In this document: positions 6,942 to 15,254 of the stretch, one piece after another
Position numbering within the stretch: position 1 is the stretch's first letter
How the letters are laid out: each line of letters opens with the position of its first letter
IMG/VR virus record: IMGVR_UViG_3300031673_011235
Coordinates: 1 to 64,000 of that record
Direction: 5' to 3' (one strand)
Source of the DNA: a virus
Length of the DNA: 64,000 nucleotides
The notes under the pieces: generated by a model
The model's input: only the letters and a program-made list of their open reading frames with translations
Told to the model about the DNA's origin: nothing
The model's database searches: none
Position numbers and translations under genes: made by a program

Positions 6942-7133
6942 TTGCATTATCGTGCGGCACTAGATATCTATAATATAAAAAATAAGTTAATAAAAGAAAG
7001 AGTAATCTATATAAGAGCAGACAGTATTGTTGGGGCAATGGATATTGTGCACAAAATTAGAGGAGCTCGATGGTGGGACATTATGGCAATAGATTTAAAA
7101 ACTTATCAAAACGCGGTGGCGGATCAAATTTAA
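6942..7133 (+). CDS. Small phage protein, 63 aa
   Basis: Initiated by TTG at 6942, with GGAGGA (6926-6931) upstream inside the end of the previous gene. Contains YIRADSIVGAMDIVHKIRGARW, a pattern seen in many small phage proteins of unknown function. Last gene of the run before the hairpin at 7139. Confidence 0.6.
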   Translation: MHYRAALDIYNIKNKLIKERVIYIRADSIVGAMDIVHKIRGARWWDIMAIDLKTYQNAVADQI

Positions 7134-7138
7134 AATAA

Positions 7139-7156
7139 GGACAGCTAAAGCTGTCC
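7139..7156. repeat. Intergenic hairpin
   Basis: GGACAGC-TAAA-GCTGTCC, a 7-bp perfect stem between two small genes. There is no T tract on the plus side, so a weak terminator, processing site or RNA stabiliser is possible. Confidence 0.5.
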
Positions 7157-7171
7157 GTCCAGTAAAACAAT

Positions 7172-7456
7172 ATGCTGAAAAATAAATTTTTATTTACTCA
7201 ATTATTCATAGCAATAGTTATAACTGCCTCTATAGGGTATGGCTGGGGACTATTTAGTTTAGTATTAACTGAATTAATAATAGCTCTAGGATATTCCAAA
7301 AATAAAAACATTATGTTAATGTGTTATTATGGTCTAATTATGGCTATTTTATATTGGAACCCATTGGCAGGATTTTTAGGAGCACTATACTGTTTTGTAA
7401 TAGATGTAATATCTGAAATATATTTTCGGATAACACTAATGATAAAAAGGACTTAG
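7172..7456 (+). CDS. Small multi-spanning membrane protein, 94 aa
   Basis: Three hydrophobic segments (about residues 9-29, 31-60 and 62-80) with a basic N terminus and a basic end (MIKRT). No ribosome site is obvious. The gene ends inside the stem of the terminator at 7444. Unknown function; a holin-like role is possible but unsupported by position, since the endolysin lies elsewhere. Confidence 0.6.
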   Translation: MLKNKFLFTQLFIAIVITASIGYGWGLFSLVLTELIIALGYSKNKNIMLMCYYGLIMAILYWNPLAGFLGALYCFVIDVISEIYFRITLMIKRT

Positions 7457-7467
7457 GTCCTTTTTTT
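7444..7467 (+). terminator. Rho-independent terminator
   Basis: AAAAAGGAC-TTAG-GTCCTTTTT stem with seven T residues; it closes the operon containing the retron. Confidence 0.85.
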
Positions 7468-7470
7468 AGC

Positions 7471-7499
7471 TTGACACTATGTCTATAATTATGTATATT
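7471..7499 (+). promoter_or_regulatory. Sigma70-type promoter TTGACA-N17-TATATT
   Basis: Consensus -35 TTGACA (7471-7476), 17-base spacer, -10 TATATT (7494-7499) with TG just upstream. It is four bases after a terminator and 28 bases before the glycosyltransferase ATG. Confidence 0.8.
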
Positions 7500-7527
7500 A
7501 AAAAAAACACTTAAATCAATTAAGATA

Positions 7528-8937
7528 ATGACTAAACCTAAAATTTTTGTATACTCAGATTCACCCACAGTAAAAACGGGGTTTGGAATCGTGGCTGAAA
7601 ACTTATTAAAAGAAGCACATAAAGAGTTCGACGTATCAATATTAGGAATAAATGAATTTGGTAGACATAGGTATGATGCTACCAAATATTTTATTTATTC
7701 CACTGATCCAACAGACCCTTTAGGATTGAAAAGAATAGAACAAACTCTAGAAGATGTCAACCCCGACATTATTTTTCTTTTCCAGGACATTTTCCATATT
7801 CAACAAGTTATTCCTACTGTTAAAAAGATTTGTCCCAATAAACCTATAATTACCTATTTTCCCGTTGATGGCACACCTTTTAATCCTGTTTGGAACTTAC
7901 CGTTTCAACCAGGGGTGGTAAGTCAAAACATAACTTATTCTCAATTCGCCGTAAATACCATTTATGAGCGATTTCCCGAACTGATAAATAAATTAGAAAT
8001 TAAAATTTTACATCACGGCGTTGATGTTGAGGTGTTTAAACTCTTATCTAAACAAGAGAGAAGAGAAATTAAACAAAAAATGGGCTGGAAGGATAAGTTT
8101 GTAGCTATTAATGTCAATAGGTTTCAACCTAGAAAAATAATTCCTCTTACCTTGCGAGCTTTCTCATTGGTGACGCACGGGTATAAAAAATGTAAATGTG
8201 GAAATTACTATTTATTACATAAAAAATATTGTGATTTGAGCGGCTGTGACATGACTAAGGTAGTGGACACTGTTTTGCCAAAAAACGACGTTGCACTATA
8301 TTTACACAGCAATACAAGTGAGCGGACTATGGGCCCAGGGTCAGCAAATTCATTGCAAGCTCACGCTATAAATGCGGGATATTCTGATAGAGATTTTAAT
8401 ACAAAAGCACTCAATTTAATTGCTAATAGAAATATTATTGGCAATCCTTTTACTGAAAAAGAGTTGTGTGAATTTTATAATGCTGCGGATATTAATGTTA
8501 CTACAGCAATCGGTGAAGGCTGGGGTCTGAGTTTATCTGAGGCCGCGGCCTGTGGCACCTCTAGTATAGCTCCAAATAATTCTGCTATTCCGGAAGTATT
8601 GGAAGGCACTAACTCGATATTAGTAAAAAATATAGGCCATTTTAATATGGGGTTAGACAGCGGTCACTTACGGCCTTTAGTTTCAGTACCAAGATTTGTA
8701 GACGCTATAGAGACTAAATATAAAGAATGGGTAGATAATGGCCGTAAGAAAGTAATAGATTATGATGCTATAGCGAAAGTTAATAAAGATTTATTATGGA
8801 GCGATAAACGAGAATTTCTTATGAACGAGTTTAAAAGATTTCTACCACAGTTTTTTAAAGTTGATGAGGATGCTATCTCCAAAATGCCCGTCAGCAGTAA
8901 TTTATTTGACTTTAACATCTCTGACAATTCGGAGTAA
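7528..8937 (+). CDS. GT4-like (GT-B fold) glycosyltransferase with inserted Cys cluster
   Basis: 469 aa. The N-terminal domain begins KIFVYSDSPTVKTGFG, resembling the donor-loop Gly region of GT4 enzymes. The C-terminal domain has NRFQPRK, and EGWGLSLSEAAACGTSSIAP, the GT4 nucleotide-sugar E-x7-E type motif. Between them, at residues 222-240, lie four cysteines (C222, C224, C235, C240) that look like a small zinc knuckle, unusual for this family. It has its own sigma70-type promoter. Donor and acceptor are unknown; modification of host surface, phage DNA or virion are all possible. Confidence 0.82.
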   Translation: MTKPKIFVYSDSPTVKTGFGIVAENLLKEAHKEFDVSILGINEFGRHRYDATKYFIYSTDPTDPLGLKRIEQTLEDVNPDIIFLFQDIFHIQQVIPTVKKICPNKPIITYFPVDGTPFNPVWNLPFQPGVVSQNITYSQFAVNTIYERFPELINKLEIKILHHGVDVEVFKLLSKQERREIKQKMGWKDKFVAINVNRFQPRKIIPLTLRAFSLVTHGYKKCKCGNYYLLHKKYCDLSGCDMTKVVDTVLPKNDVALYLHSNTSERTMGPGSANSLQAHAINAGYSDRDFNTKALNLIANRNIIGNPFTEKELCEFYNAADINVTTAIGEGWGLSLSEAAACGTSSIAPNNSAIPEVLEGTNSILVKNIGHFNMGLDSGHLRPLVSVPRFVDAIETKYKEWVDNGRKKVIDYDAIAKVNKDLLWSDKREFLMNEFKRFLPQFFKVDEDAISKMPVSSNLFDFNISDNSE

Positions 8938-8939
8938 TA

Positions 8940-9302
8940 ATGAAACACAAATGGAAATATTTAAAACATGAAATAGAGTTTGAAAGTAATAGAGAAACTC
9001 CGAAAGGATTAACTAAAGCAATTTACAAAGTACAAATAAAATGGGAAGACATTATCAAAAAACATACATATGTGGACCCATCTATAATTAATATTCTTAA
9101 GAATGATTGTGAAATATACCTTAACAAACATATAACTGATTCCAGGTATTATTTAGTCACCCGTATAATGCATAATCCGCCAATGTTGCCTCATTTAATT
9201 ATTACTTGTTATAGATTTACATATGGAACATCAGATGACCATGAGGTGGCTCAATTTATTGATGGCAAAAAAATAAAGAAACAAAAAAATGGTACAAGAT
9301 AA
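8940..9302 (+). CDS. Hypothetical 120-aa protein
   Basis: ATG at 8940 follows a GGAG (about 8930) and lies 2 bases after the glycosyltransferase stop. Basic, alpha/beta, with no motif recognised. The last codons overlap a TGGTACAAGA promoter-like sequence (9290-9299). Confidence 0.65.
   Translation: MKHKWKYLKHEIEFESNRETPKGLTKAIYKVQIKWEDIIKKHTYVDPSIINILKNDCEIYLNKHITDSRYYLVTRIMHNPPMLPHLIITCYRFTYGTSDDHEVAQFIDGKKIKKQKNGTR
9290..9299 (+). promoter_or_regulatory. TGGTACAAGA, one-mismatch copy of the promoter motif
   Basis: Followed by TAAT as in motif 1 at 342. It would start a transcript near 9305 covering the structured intergenic RNA that ends at the terminator at 9443. Confidence 0.35.
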
Positions 9303-9470
9303 TATATGGAGTTTACAATTCCCAGTTGATAACTTTCAACTGAGGTCCTGTTTGATTTATTACGCCCGGAGAGTTGGGACGAGGCAGATTTCTGAATACA
9401 GACAATCCAATCTTCGATGTAAAGATGCGGGACATTATGAAGAAAAGGTCATCTAACGATGGCCTTTTTT
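9303..9470 (+). ncRNA. Possible small RNA between a promoter-like motif and a terminator
   Basis: 168 bases with no open frame carrying a ribosome site. Contains the hairpin CAGTTG / CAACTG (about 9323-9342), ATCTT / AAGAT (about 9410-9426) and a terminal terminator. A tRNA reading was tested and rejected. No known RNA family recognised. Confidence 0.4.
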
Positions 9471-9471
9471 T
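9443..9471 (+). terminator. Rho-independent terminator
   Basis: AAAAGGTCATC-TAAC-GATGGCCTTTTTTT, a GC-containing stem and long T tract; the next promoter motif begins 10 bases later. Confidence 0.8.
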
Positions 9472-9480
9472 ACTTTAAAA

Positions 9481-9490
9481 TGGTATAAGA
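9481..9490 (+). promoter_or_regulatory. TGGTATAAGA promoter-like motif 2
   Basis: Exact decamer preceded by AAAA, 18 bases before an ATG at 9509 that has GAAAGGAG as ribosome site. Confidence 0.6.
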
Positions 9491-9508
9491 AGATAGAAAG
9501 GAGCAACA

Positions 9509-9706
9509 ATGGTTCTTAGAGAAAAATTAGATTCTATGGATAATGAAGAATTATTAGCTGTGGCTAAGGCTTTGAATAACTTTCCTTATTTTCCTGGCCA
9601 TTCCTGGGATGACCCAGGGCCATACGGTTGTCCTACTATGGATAACTGGGCTCAAGCCGTGTTTTCTGAAGCAGACAATAGGGGGTTAATAACAAATGAA
9701 AATTAA
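9509..9706 (+). CDS. Small hypothetical protein, 65 aa
   Basis: AAAGGAG ribosome site 6-7 bases before ATG. Acidic, with the Trp/Pro-rich segment FPGHSWDDPGPYGCPTMDNW, and helical at both ends. No family recognised. Its end overlaps the start of the next gene by 11 bases. Confidence 0.65.
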   Translation: MVLREKLDSMDNEELLAVAKALNNFPYFPGHSWDDPGPYGCPTMDNWAQAVFSEADNRGLITNEN

Positions 9707-9878
9707 ACTTTTCAGTGGTATGACCGTGGAAGACTTAGAGGGTAAAGTCAATAGTTGGAGCAAGAAAGGTATAGAAATACTTTCCGCACAATTAGTTCCC
9801 GCGCCTCATGAAGATCTGGTGTTAAAACAAACCAGATCTGATTTGATTCTATTGATAACCTATAAAACATTAAATTAG
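9696..9878 (+). CDS. Small hypothetical protein, 60 aa
   Basis: Begins in the last codons of the 65-aa gene (AATGAAAATTAA), implying coupled translation. Sequence KIKLFSGMTVEDLEGKVNSW then a beta-rich end. Resembles small phage proteins with a sporulation/DUF-like fold; not identified. Confidence 0.6.
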   Translation: MKIKLFSGMTVEDLEGKVNSWSKKGIEILSAQLVPAPHEDLVLKQTRSDLILLITYKTLN

Positions 9879-9890
9879 CGCGTATAAAAA

Positions 9891-9900
9891 TGGTATAAGA
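9891..9900 (+). promoter_or_regulatory. TGGTATAAGA promoter-like motif 3
   Basis: Exact decamer preceded by AAAAA. The next gene starts 163 bases later, leaving a long structured leader. Confidence 0.6.
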
Positions 9901-10062
9901 TATTATAAACCAACTCACCCTACTAACAGTTGGCAGTGATTTTAAGCGTGTCAAATGCAGGCTTCCAGATATTCTGTTCCGTCGGCCCCTGCCTCTGTTA
10001 AGAAGAAAGGCGGCCAATTTAATGGCCGTCTTTTCCATATTTCATTATTGAAGGAGTAAAAA
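9901..10062 (+). promoter_or_regulatory. Structured 5' leader with attenuator-like hairpin
   Basis: Contains CCAACT / AGTTGG (about 9911-9934), GCAGG / CCTGC (about 9958-9992) and a terminator-like stem AAAGGCGGCC / GGCCGTCTTT (10006-10034) followed by TTCC. The ribosome site GAAGGAG (about 10050) comes after the hairpin. This could be an attenuated leader or a separate small RNA; no known riboswitch class recognised. Confidence 0.4.
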
Positions 10063-10428
10063 ATGAAAGTAAAAATTTTACACAATCCAGAAATTTTTTG
10101 TAAAAGACTTTTTTGGTTATTATGGCAAGCCTGTGGTAAACCTTTTGGAATGGGAATTTTAAAAGACCGGCCTAACGCCACTGAAGACGAGGTCTGGGAT
10201 AATATTAAAAATTCTGGCGACTATATTGGTAATATAAGACACGCACCATCGAATGTTTTCTACGCGGATTATGTGTTTGGACGAATGATGAAAATAAATG
10301 TCAGAATATTAGACAGCCATAACATAGAAATAGACGATGGCCCCTATGATATAGAATATCAAATGTGGAGCGATAATTATCCAACTCCCCAGAGTATTGT
10401 AGAAGCTGTAAATAGATCATTATTGTAG
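10063..10428 (+). CDS. Hypothetical 121-aa protein
   Basis: GAAGGAG site 8 bases before the ATG. Residues 10-30 (ILHNPEIFCKRLFWLLWQACGKPFGM) are followed by a conserved-looking acidic alpha/beta part. It is a soluble phage protein of a kind common in large phages; function unknown. Followed after 11 bases by a small lipoprotein-like gene. Confidence 0.65.
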   Translation: MKVKILHNPEIFCKRLFWLLWQACGKPFGMGILKDRPNATEDEVWDNIKNSGDYIGNIRHAPSNVFYADYVFGRMMKINVRILDSHNIEIDDGPYDIEYQMWSDNYPTPQSIVEAVNRSLL

Positions 10429-10439
10429 GAGAGTAAAAT

Positions 10440-10688
10440 ATGGAAAAAACATTATTAATAAGCATTATAGTTTTGCTAATTATTATGTCTTGTATTCTAA
10501 CTATTAATACGTCTACACCTTCTAACAATAATATACAAATAAATTTTTTAGAAGATTATAAAGACAGCTTAGATAAAGATTACGAGGACAGTCTAGACAT
10601 TGTAAGTAAATCCATCAAAAGTCGAATTAGTGAACTTGAAAAATTTGATCCACTAGACAGTACATTCTTCAATACATTGATCTTCTAA
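10440..10688 (+). CDS. Small membrane-anchored or lipoprotein-like protein, 82 aa
   Basis: GTAGGAG ribosome site. The N-terminal hydrophobic helix (residues 4-20) ends in IIMSC, compatible with a lipobox with Cys18, then a Ser/Thr/Asn linker and an acidic helical domain. Likely exported or inner-membrane anchored; function unknown. Confidence 0.55.
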   Translation: MEKTLLISIIVLLIIMSCILTINTSTPSNNNIQINFLEDYKDSLDKDYEDSLDIVSKSIKSRISELEKFDPLDSTFFNTLIF

Positions 10689-10720
10689 TATAAAGTAATG
10701 TGCACACTAACTATTAAAAT

Positions 10721-10748
10721 AAAAGGGATGTTAACTAACATCCCTTTT
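10721..10748. terminator. Bidirectional terminator between convergent operons
   Basis: AAAAGGGATGTT-AACT-AACATCCCTTTT, a 12-bp perfect stem with an A tract and T tract, between plus genes ending at 10688 and minus genes ending at 10753. Confidence 0.9.
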
Positions 10749-10752
10749 TACT

Positions 10753-10926
10753 TTACATTTCGTCTAATATTTCATACCAAACAGCTATGAAAGGTTTATT
10801 ATTTTTTAATTTGTCCCATGTAAAATTTTCTTTTATAATAGTGTATCTATCTGGATTATTCAATAAATCTTCATATTCACTAGTTTCTTGAGGATTGTCT
10901 AAATCAAATTTCTTGAATTTCTTCAT
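10753..10926 (-). CDS. Small hypothetical protein, 57 aa
   Basis: Read from ATG at 10926 to TAA at 10753. Acidic and aromatic (MKKFKKFDLDNPQETSEYED, ending WYEILDEM). It overlaps the end of the zinc-ribbon gene by 23 bases in another frame. Last gene of the structural operon before the terminator. Confidence 0.55.
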   Translation of the reverse strand: MKKFKKFDLDNPQETSEYEDLLNNPDRYTIIKENFTWDKLKNNKPFIAVWYEILDEM

Positions 10927-11068
10927 TGGTAACTTCTTTTAATTCGTGTTTATTTCCACCATCGGCACAAGTCTCTGTGCTAGCCTGTTTTTCAAATTCT
11001 TCGGTCGGCATAGTAGTCTGCAGGCCGCAATGAGTACATCTATATAATTTAGTTCCATATTTTATCAT
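10904..11068 (-). CDS. Small Cys-containing protein, 54 aa
   Basis: ATG at 11068 overlaps the TAA of the portal gene (TAATG). Contains YRCTHCGLQT and a later Cys-x-x-Gly-Gly-x-x-His (TCADGGNKHEL), a probable half zinc ribbon. Similar short Cys-rich proteins often follow phage portals; function unknown. Confidence 0.6.
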   Translation of the reverse strand: MIKYGTKLYRCTHCGLQTTMPTEEFEKQASTETCADGGNKHELKEVTNEEIQEI

Positions 11069-12933
11069 TACGGGTTACCTCGTGTTTGGGCTTTGCTTTT
11101 ATCTTTTTTTCCTTCTACTTTTTTTACTTTATTTTTTTCTTGTTCAGCTTCAACCGCCCGATTATCGGCCGGTGGTTTAGTTCCATTAACTAAAGGAACA
11201 CCTGCTTGACTATCTTTTATTCTATTTACGACCGCCATGGCAGTGTTCGGTATTTTAGCATACATTTTTTCTAAGATTGGAATCTGTTGTTCCTCTGGTA
11301 ATGACATAACTTCATAAGTATATTTTTCTATTAAATTTTCTGACTTAGTTTTAACTTTAGCGTTCTCATTAGCTATTTCATCTGCGAATAGTTTTTCTCT
11401 CATTGTAGCTTTAGTGTCTAAATATTCTTTTTCGCCTTGAGCCTGATAATTCATTTGTACAACAAGTGCCTTACCTTGTGCACGAGACTGTCTGGCCAAC
11501 ATTAATTCAGATAAATCAGATCTGAATTCGATATCTCGTAATTTGGCTTCTTTATCTCGGTCATAATCATAACCAAAATCTTCCAAAAGTTTGGAATCAG
11601 AAATTTTTTCAAGTTGATTAAGTTGAATAGCCAATTGTTTAGATTCCGTGTCGTCAGCCATCTTGAATTTCTTCATTTCAACAGCCACTGTTGGGTATTT
11701 TAAAAATTCAGCAACTTTAGGAATCATAAAGTAATTAAGAAAATCCAATAAATGTTCCCTATAACTTAAAAAATGATTTTCTACAATTCTTAAAGATATA
11801 GATGACCCAGTCCAGTTAACCCCGCCTTTTACAAATTCTATAGGAACGCCTAATGCGTTAATAACGGATTCTTCCAAAAATTTTAATTCAGGAGTTACGT
11901 TTAGAGACTTAGCATCTCCGCCCATAGACTGCATTCCCATAGGTATAGGAAATATTCCGATATGGTTAGGGTCTTCTTTCCATTTTTCTAATTGAGCTTC
12001 TACTTGAGATCTCCATTTTGTCAAATTTACTTGTGAATACGGGTCCAGATTACCAGTACCGGCGGGGAATATTGCTCTGTGAGGAATAATATGTTCTGAA
12101 GCAATTGCCTCATTTCCACGGCGTAAAGTTTGCATATACCAAATAATGCCTAAGGCTGGAAGTAAAACAGGTTTACCCCAGGACATATCTTCATCGGCCA
12201 GAGTTGGTCTTTTAAAATGATATAAATTATTGCTGTCTAGTTGAATTTTTCTTTTTTTCTTGAGAGCTTCAATATATATTAATGGGGTGCGTTCATATAT
12301 TTTTCTTGATCCTTGTACCAGACCTTGTTTTATTTTTGGATCAACTGAAATATAATAAATAGATTCGCCAGTAAGCGGATCATAATCAATATCGATTCTT
12401 TCAGGTTGCCAACGAATAAATTTAATTGCGTCTGGAGTTTTTAGTGGTCTGTCATCTATTTTAAAAGTTACTTGAGTTTTACAATTTTGACAAGTGCCAT
12501 TAAAATTATATTGTTTAAATTTTAAATCTTTTTGTTCACTGATTTGAACAGTATGCTGACACTGTGGGCATGTCAAATATCTTTTAAATTTTGTAGTGGC
12601 TGATATAAAGCAATTTCCAAAAGTATGATAGTCTAAACCAATCTCTATTAATAAGGTTCTAACTTTTAAATAGTGATTAAATAATTCCCGATACTTATCT
12701 TTTAATTCTTGATCTTTATGTTTGAAAATTAAGTCTGTAATTGGATATTCAGTTAGTTTATAGAGAACACTGTTTATAAACTCATTTTTATAAAAGAAGA
12801 CTCTGCAAAATTTAAATAAAGTTTTAATTTTTGACGGAACAAAAGTTCGCGACAAATCAAAAAATGGTGAAGGATATTTAGCGTAGTTTGATGGGTAGTC
12901 ACTTATAGGGTAAGGGGTGCTTGATACTGGCAT
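11068..12933 (-). CDS. Portal protein
   Basis: 621 aa. The portal-like core includes the C-terminal region VNWTGSSISLRIVENHFLS with neighbouring long helices, typical of the wing and crown of portal proteins of myoviruses. N-terminal residues hold an unusual inserted zinc ribbon (CPQC near residue 121 and CQNC near 149). The C-terminal tail is Lys/Glu-rich. The portal forms the dodecameric ring where DNA enters and leaves the head and the tail docks. First large gene before the end of the late operon; the neighbouring terminase and capsid are not in the window. Confidence 0.72.
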   Translation of the reverse strand: MPVSSTPYPISDYPSNYAKYPSPFFDLSRTFVPSKIKTLFKFCRVFFYKNEFINSVLYKLTEYPITDLIFKHKDQELKDKYRELFNHYLKVRTLLIEIGLDYHTFGNCFISATTKFKRYLTCPQCQHTVQISEQKDLKFKQYNFNGTCQNCKTQVTFKIDDRPLKTPDAIKFIRWQPERIDIDYDPLTGESIYYISVDPKIKQGLVQGSRKIYERTPLIYIEALKKKRKIQLDSNNLYHFKRPTLADEDMSWGKPVLLPALGIIWYMQTLRRGNEAIASEHIIPHRAIFPAGTGNLDPYSQVNLTKWRSQVEAQLEKWKEDPNHIGIFPIPMGMQSMGGDAKSLNVTPELKFLEESVINALGVPIEFVKGGVNWTGSSISLRIVENHFLSYREHLLDFLNYFMIPKVAEFLKYPTVAVEMKKFKMADDTESKQLAIQLNQLEKISDSKLLEDFGYDYDRDKEAKLRDIEFRSDLSELMLARQSRAQGKALVVQMNYQAQGEKEYLDTKATMREKLFADEIANENAKVKTKSENLIEKYTYEVMSLPEEQQIPILEKMYAKIPNTAMAVVNRIKDSQAGVPLVNGTKPPADNRAVEAEQEKNKVKKVEGKKDKSKAQTRGNP

Positions 12934-12941
12934 AATTTAAT

Positions 12942-13451
12942 CTACCTCCACTCCGTATTTTGTTCTTTTTTCGTGCGGTTTATATAAACTTGTATTACCA
13001 GATATTTTCCTGCTTGAGTAGATTCAATCGAACTGTTATCTATTAGTTCGCCTTTTGCTAATTCTACGGCTTTTTCATAATAAGGATTATCTAAATCATC
13101 AAAAACAGGGGGATAAATATAAACGCCTGCATCATTTGACATCCATTTACAATAAGCTTGCACTTCCCAAGAAAACTCAACCTGCGGTCTTAACTTAGTC
13201 ATTATGTCAACAGCATACCATATTTGTTCAGGTGTGCAACCTTGTAAAATACTAAAATCAGGAGTAGACCCGTTTAAAGCCAGAACAGTGTCCTCAAATA
13301 CATAAAAATCTTCAAATGGAAATCGTGTATGAATAATAAGCCTGGCCGCGTGCACTTTTTCTATATCTAATTCATTTAATGTGGGAAACATCTGTCTAAT
13401 AGTTTCAGGTTCAATTTCTTCTGTAGACATAATTATTTCATTTATAGTCAT
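12942..13451 (-). CDS. Hypothetical virion-region protein, 169 aa
   Basis: ATG at 13451 overlaps the stop of the upstream gene (TAATG); an internal ATG eight codons later is the alternative. Acidic, mostly helical, with aromatic clusters (FPFEDFYVFEDTV). Between the portal and carrier-like genes, so a head or connector role is likely, but no family was recognised. Confidence 0.6.
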   Translation of the reverse strand: MTINEIIMSTEEIEPETIRQMFPTLNELDIEKVHAARLIIHTRFPFEDFYVFEDTVLALNGSTPDFSILQGCTPEQIWYAVDIMTKLRPQVEFSWEVQAYCKWMSNDAGVYIYPPVFDDLDNPYYEKAVELAKGELIDNSSIESTQAGKYLVIQVYINRTKKEQNTEWR

Positions 13452-14107
13452 TAGAGTGCTGCCTTGGGTTGTTTTTGTAATTTTTGCGTAATACGTTCCA
13501 AAAGTTTATCGAACTTTCTTCCTTTTTTTAATTCTTTTACAAAATAAGTTTTATTATGATCTCGCAATCTGTCCGGCATATCTGTGAAAGTTTGATTAAC
13601 TTGTTTTTTCTGATGGCCGGTTAATTTAGACCACGTTAATCTGGACTCAGCGTCTAACGGTGTCCATCTGGAAGTAGTTGGTTCGGTTTTTTTAGTAGTT
13701 CCCGGCTTTACCCCAAAATCGCTATAAACAGAACTTTGTTTTTTCATTAATTGGTTCAAGCCGGCATATGCACCAAAAATAGTGGCAGTAGATATCCCAG
13801 CTTTAAGTGCTCTAATGGGAGTAACTTTTGTCCAGGTGTCTCTTGCTAAAGTTTGTAATTTTACTTGTCGCAAAAAATCTTTTGCACTATTAACAGTTTT
13901 AATTGGTGCCTTTAATCCTTTAGCCCGTGCCTCGGCAACTCCCTTCAATTCATTCTGCATTTGAACTACCACATTATCAAGTGGCTGTGTAACTGCTGTT
14001 CCAACGACACCAGCAATTCCACCAGCCACGGTACTTCGTAAGGTATCATTTTTTACAGATTTTTTACCTATTTTAATAAGAATCGCTTCTTTTAAAAAAC
14101 TATTCAT
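13451..14107 (-). CDS. Mitochondrial-carrier-like repeat protein, 218 aa
   Basis: Residues about 25-55 read STVAGGIAGVVGTAVTQPLD followed by NVVVQMQ. This matches the start of a mitochondrial carrier repeat (Gly-rich helix, then the P-x-D signature). About 60 residues later TPIRALKAGISTATIFGAYA matches the even-numbered helix of the same repeat (R...G....F..Y). Only one repeat is seen, against three in true carriers, so solute transport is unlikely. The C-terminal 90 residues are basic and polar. Position among head genes suggests a virion or membrane-interacting role. The resemblance is by eye only. Confidence 0.6.
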   Translation of the reverse strand: MNSFLKEAILIKIGKKSVKNDTLRSTVAGGIAGVVGTAVTQPLDNVVVQMQNELKGVAEARAKGLKAPIKTVNSAKDFLRQVKLQTLARDTWTKVTPIRALKAGISTATIFGAYAGLNQLMKKQSSVYSDFGVKPGTTKKTEPTTSRWTPLDAESRLTWSKLTGHQKKQVNQTFTDMPDRLRDHNKTYFVKELKKGRKFDKLLERITQKLQKQPKAAL

Positions 14108-15254
14108 CTAACAAAGCCTCCGACAGACATCCACGAGCTACAACAGAGAGAGAATCTTCTATAATTTCAAGTCCGTTATCTTTTAATTTAAAAGGCATTT
14201 CCATAGCTTCAAACTCTTGTTTAAATATTTCAGCAAATCCTTTTATTAATACTCCTCCACCTGCACAGGCTACACCAATTGGCTCGTCAAAATGAGGCAT
14301 ATTTTCAGTTAGTTTAAATTGTTCTAATAAATTGGTAAGCACGTGCCTGATAACTAATAAATAATAAGATTTAATGGCTTGCCCGGCCCTAGTAGTCTGA
14401 GTTTGAGAGATATCCAGTTCTCCGTTTTCTTTTAACGCAGTAATGTGAACTTTAGGTATACCAGTATCCTGAGATGCGTTATTATCTATAAAGTCTCCAG
14501 CTTTTGTGACAGATAGTTGTAAGGCTGATAATCCTTTATATAGCACCGCAGCGTTAGCTAATCCTCCGCCAAAACATAAAGCGAGACCTGTTAGATTATG
14601 TTTTTCTAAACCAATCAAACCTACGGCATATCCCTCATTAATAGGTTGTGCCTCGTATCCTAAAGATCTTACTATTTCACCCACAATGTCCGAATGATAT
14701 TGTGTAAGTTTATCAACATCTATGGGCGGGGCCGGTACAGAATAATAACATTTTTCTTTTTCTGTTCTTGGGTCCCCCAAAAGATTATGAATTAATGCTT
14801 GTAAAATTGGAAAAGCGTCAGGTTCTGCTGGATTTAACATACCAGAAGCCATTGGTCGCCTTAAATCAGTTGCGGGAAAAACATGTGCGTATTCGAAAGC
14901 GTCATCGCCCACAATAAAATAATTTCCTTCTAATTCAATATAATTTACAGAAAGTCGTTTTAACGCGTTCTGTGTTTGTTTACCTGAAGGTAATTTTAAA
15001 AAAGCATCTCTTTGTGATTTTAAAATTATTTGAGGGCCGTCGTTTCTTGCTGATAATAGACGGCTAGTGCCAATATCTAACCCTGCGCTCATATTTGTAA
15101 CATCCTGCTTTTTTGGTTTTAATTTAAGACTGTACATTCCAAGAATATAAAATAAATCATTGGAATCCGCCAGTCTTAATTGTTTAGAAATTTGTTCAAC
15201 AGAAAGACCTTGGTTTATTAAGTGTAAGAGTCTTTCCTTATTTGGATTTCCCAT
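14100..15254 (-). CDS. Actin-like ATPase family protein
   Basis: 384 aa. Residues about 55-75 have the phosphate-1 loop GLDIGTSRLLSA. A second loop LCFGGGLANAAVL is near residue 228 and an adenosine-type motif CAGGGVLIKGFAEIF near residue 330, giving the order of actin/MreB/ParM folds. The first 50 residues resemble a small HTH-like helical domain (LLHLINQGLSVEQISKQL). Phage actins can position or segregate DNA, but this one sits among structural genes. It overlaps the carrier-like gene by 8 bases. Confidence 0.72.
   Translation of the reverse strand: MGNPNKERLLHLINQGLSVEQISKQLRLADSNDLFYILGMYSLKLKPKKQDVTNMSAGLDIGTSRLLSARNDGPQIILKSQRDAFLKLPSGKQTQNALKRLSVNYIELEGNYFIVGDDAFEYAHVFPATDLRRPMASGMLNPAEPDAFPILQALIHNLLGDPRTEKEKCYYSVPAPPIDVDKLTQYHSDIVGEIVRSLGYEAQPINEGYAVGLIGLEKHNLTGLALCFGGGLANAAVLYKGLSALQLSVTKAGDFIDNNASQDTGIPKVHITALKENGELDISQTQTTRAGQAIKSYYLLVIRHVLTNLLEQFKLTENMPHFDEPIGVACAGGGVLIKGFAEIFKQEFEAMEMPFKLKDNGLEIIEDSLSVVARGCLSEALLDE

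Noticed and set aside
9360-9440. tRNA-like fold in the intergenic RNA
   Set aside because: An acceptor-like CCCG/CGGG and a 5-bp arm exist, but no anticodon arm or T loop consensus.
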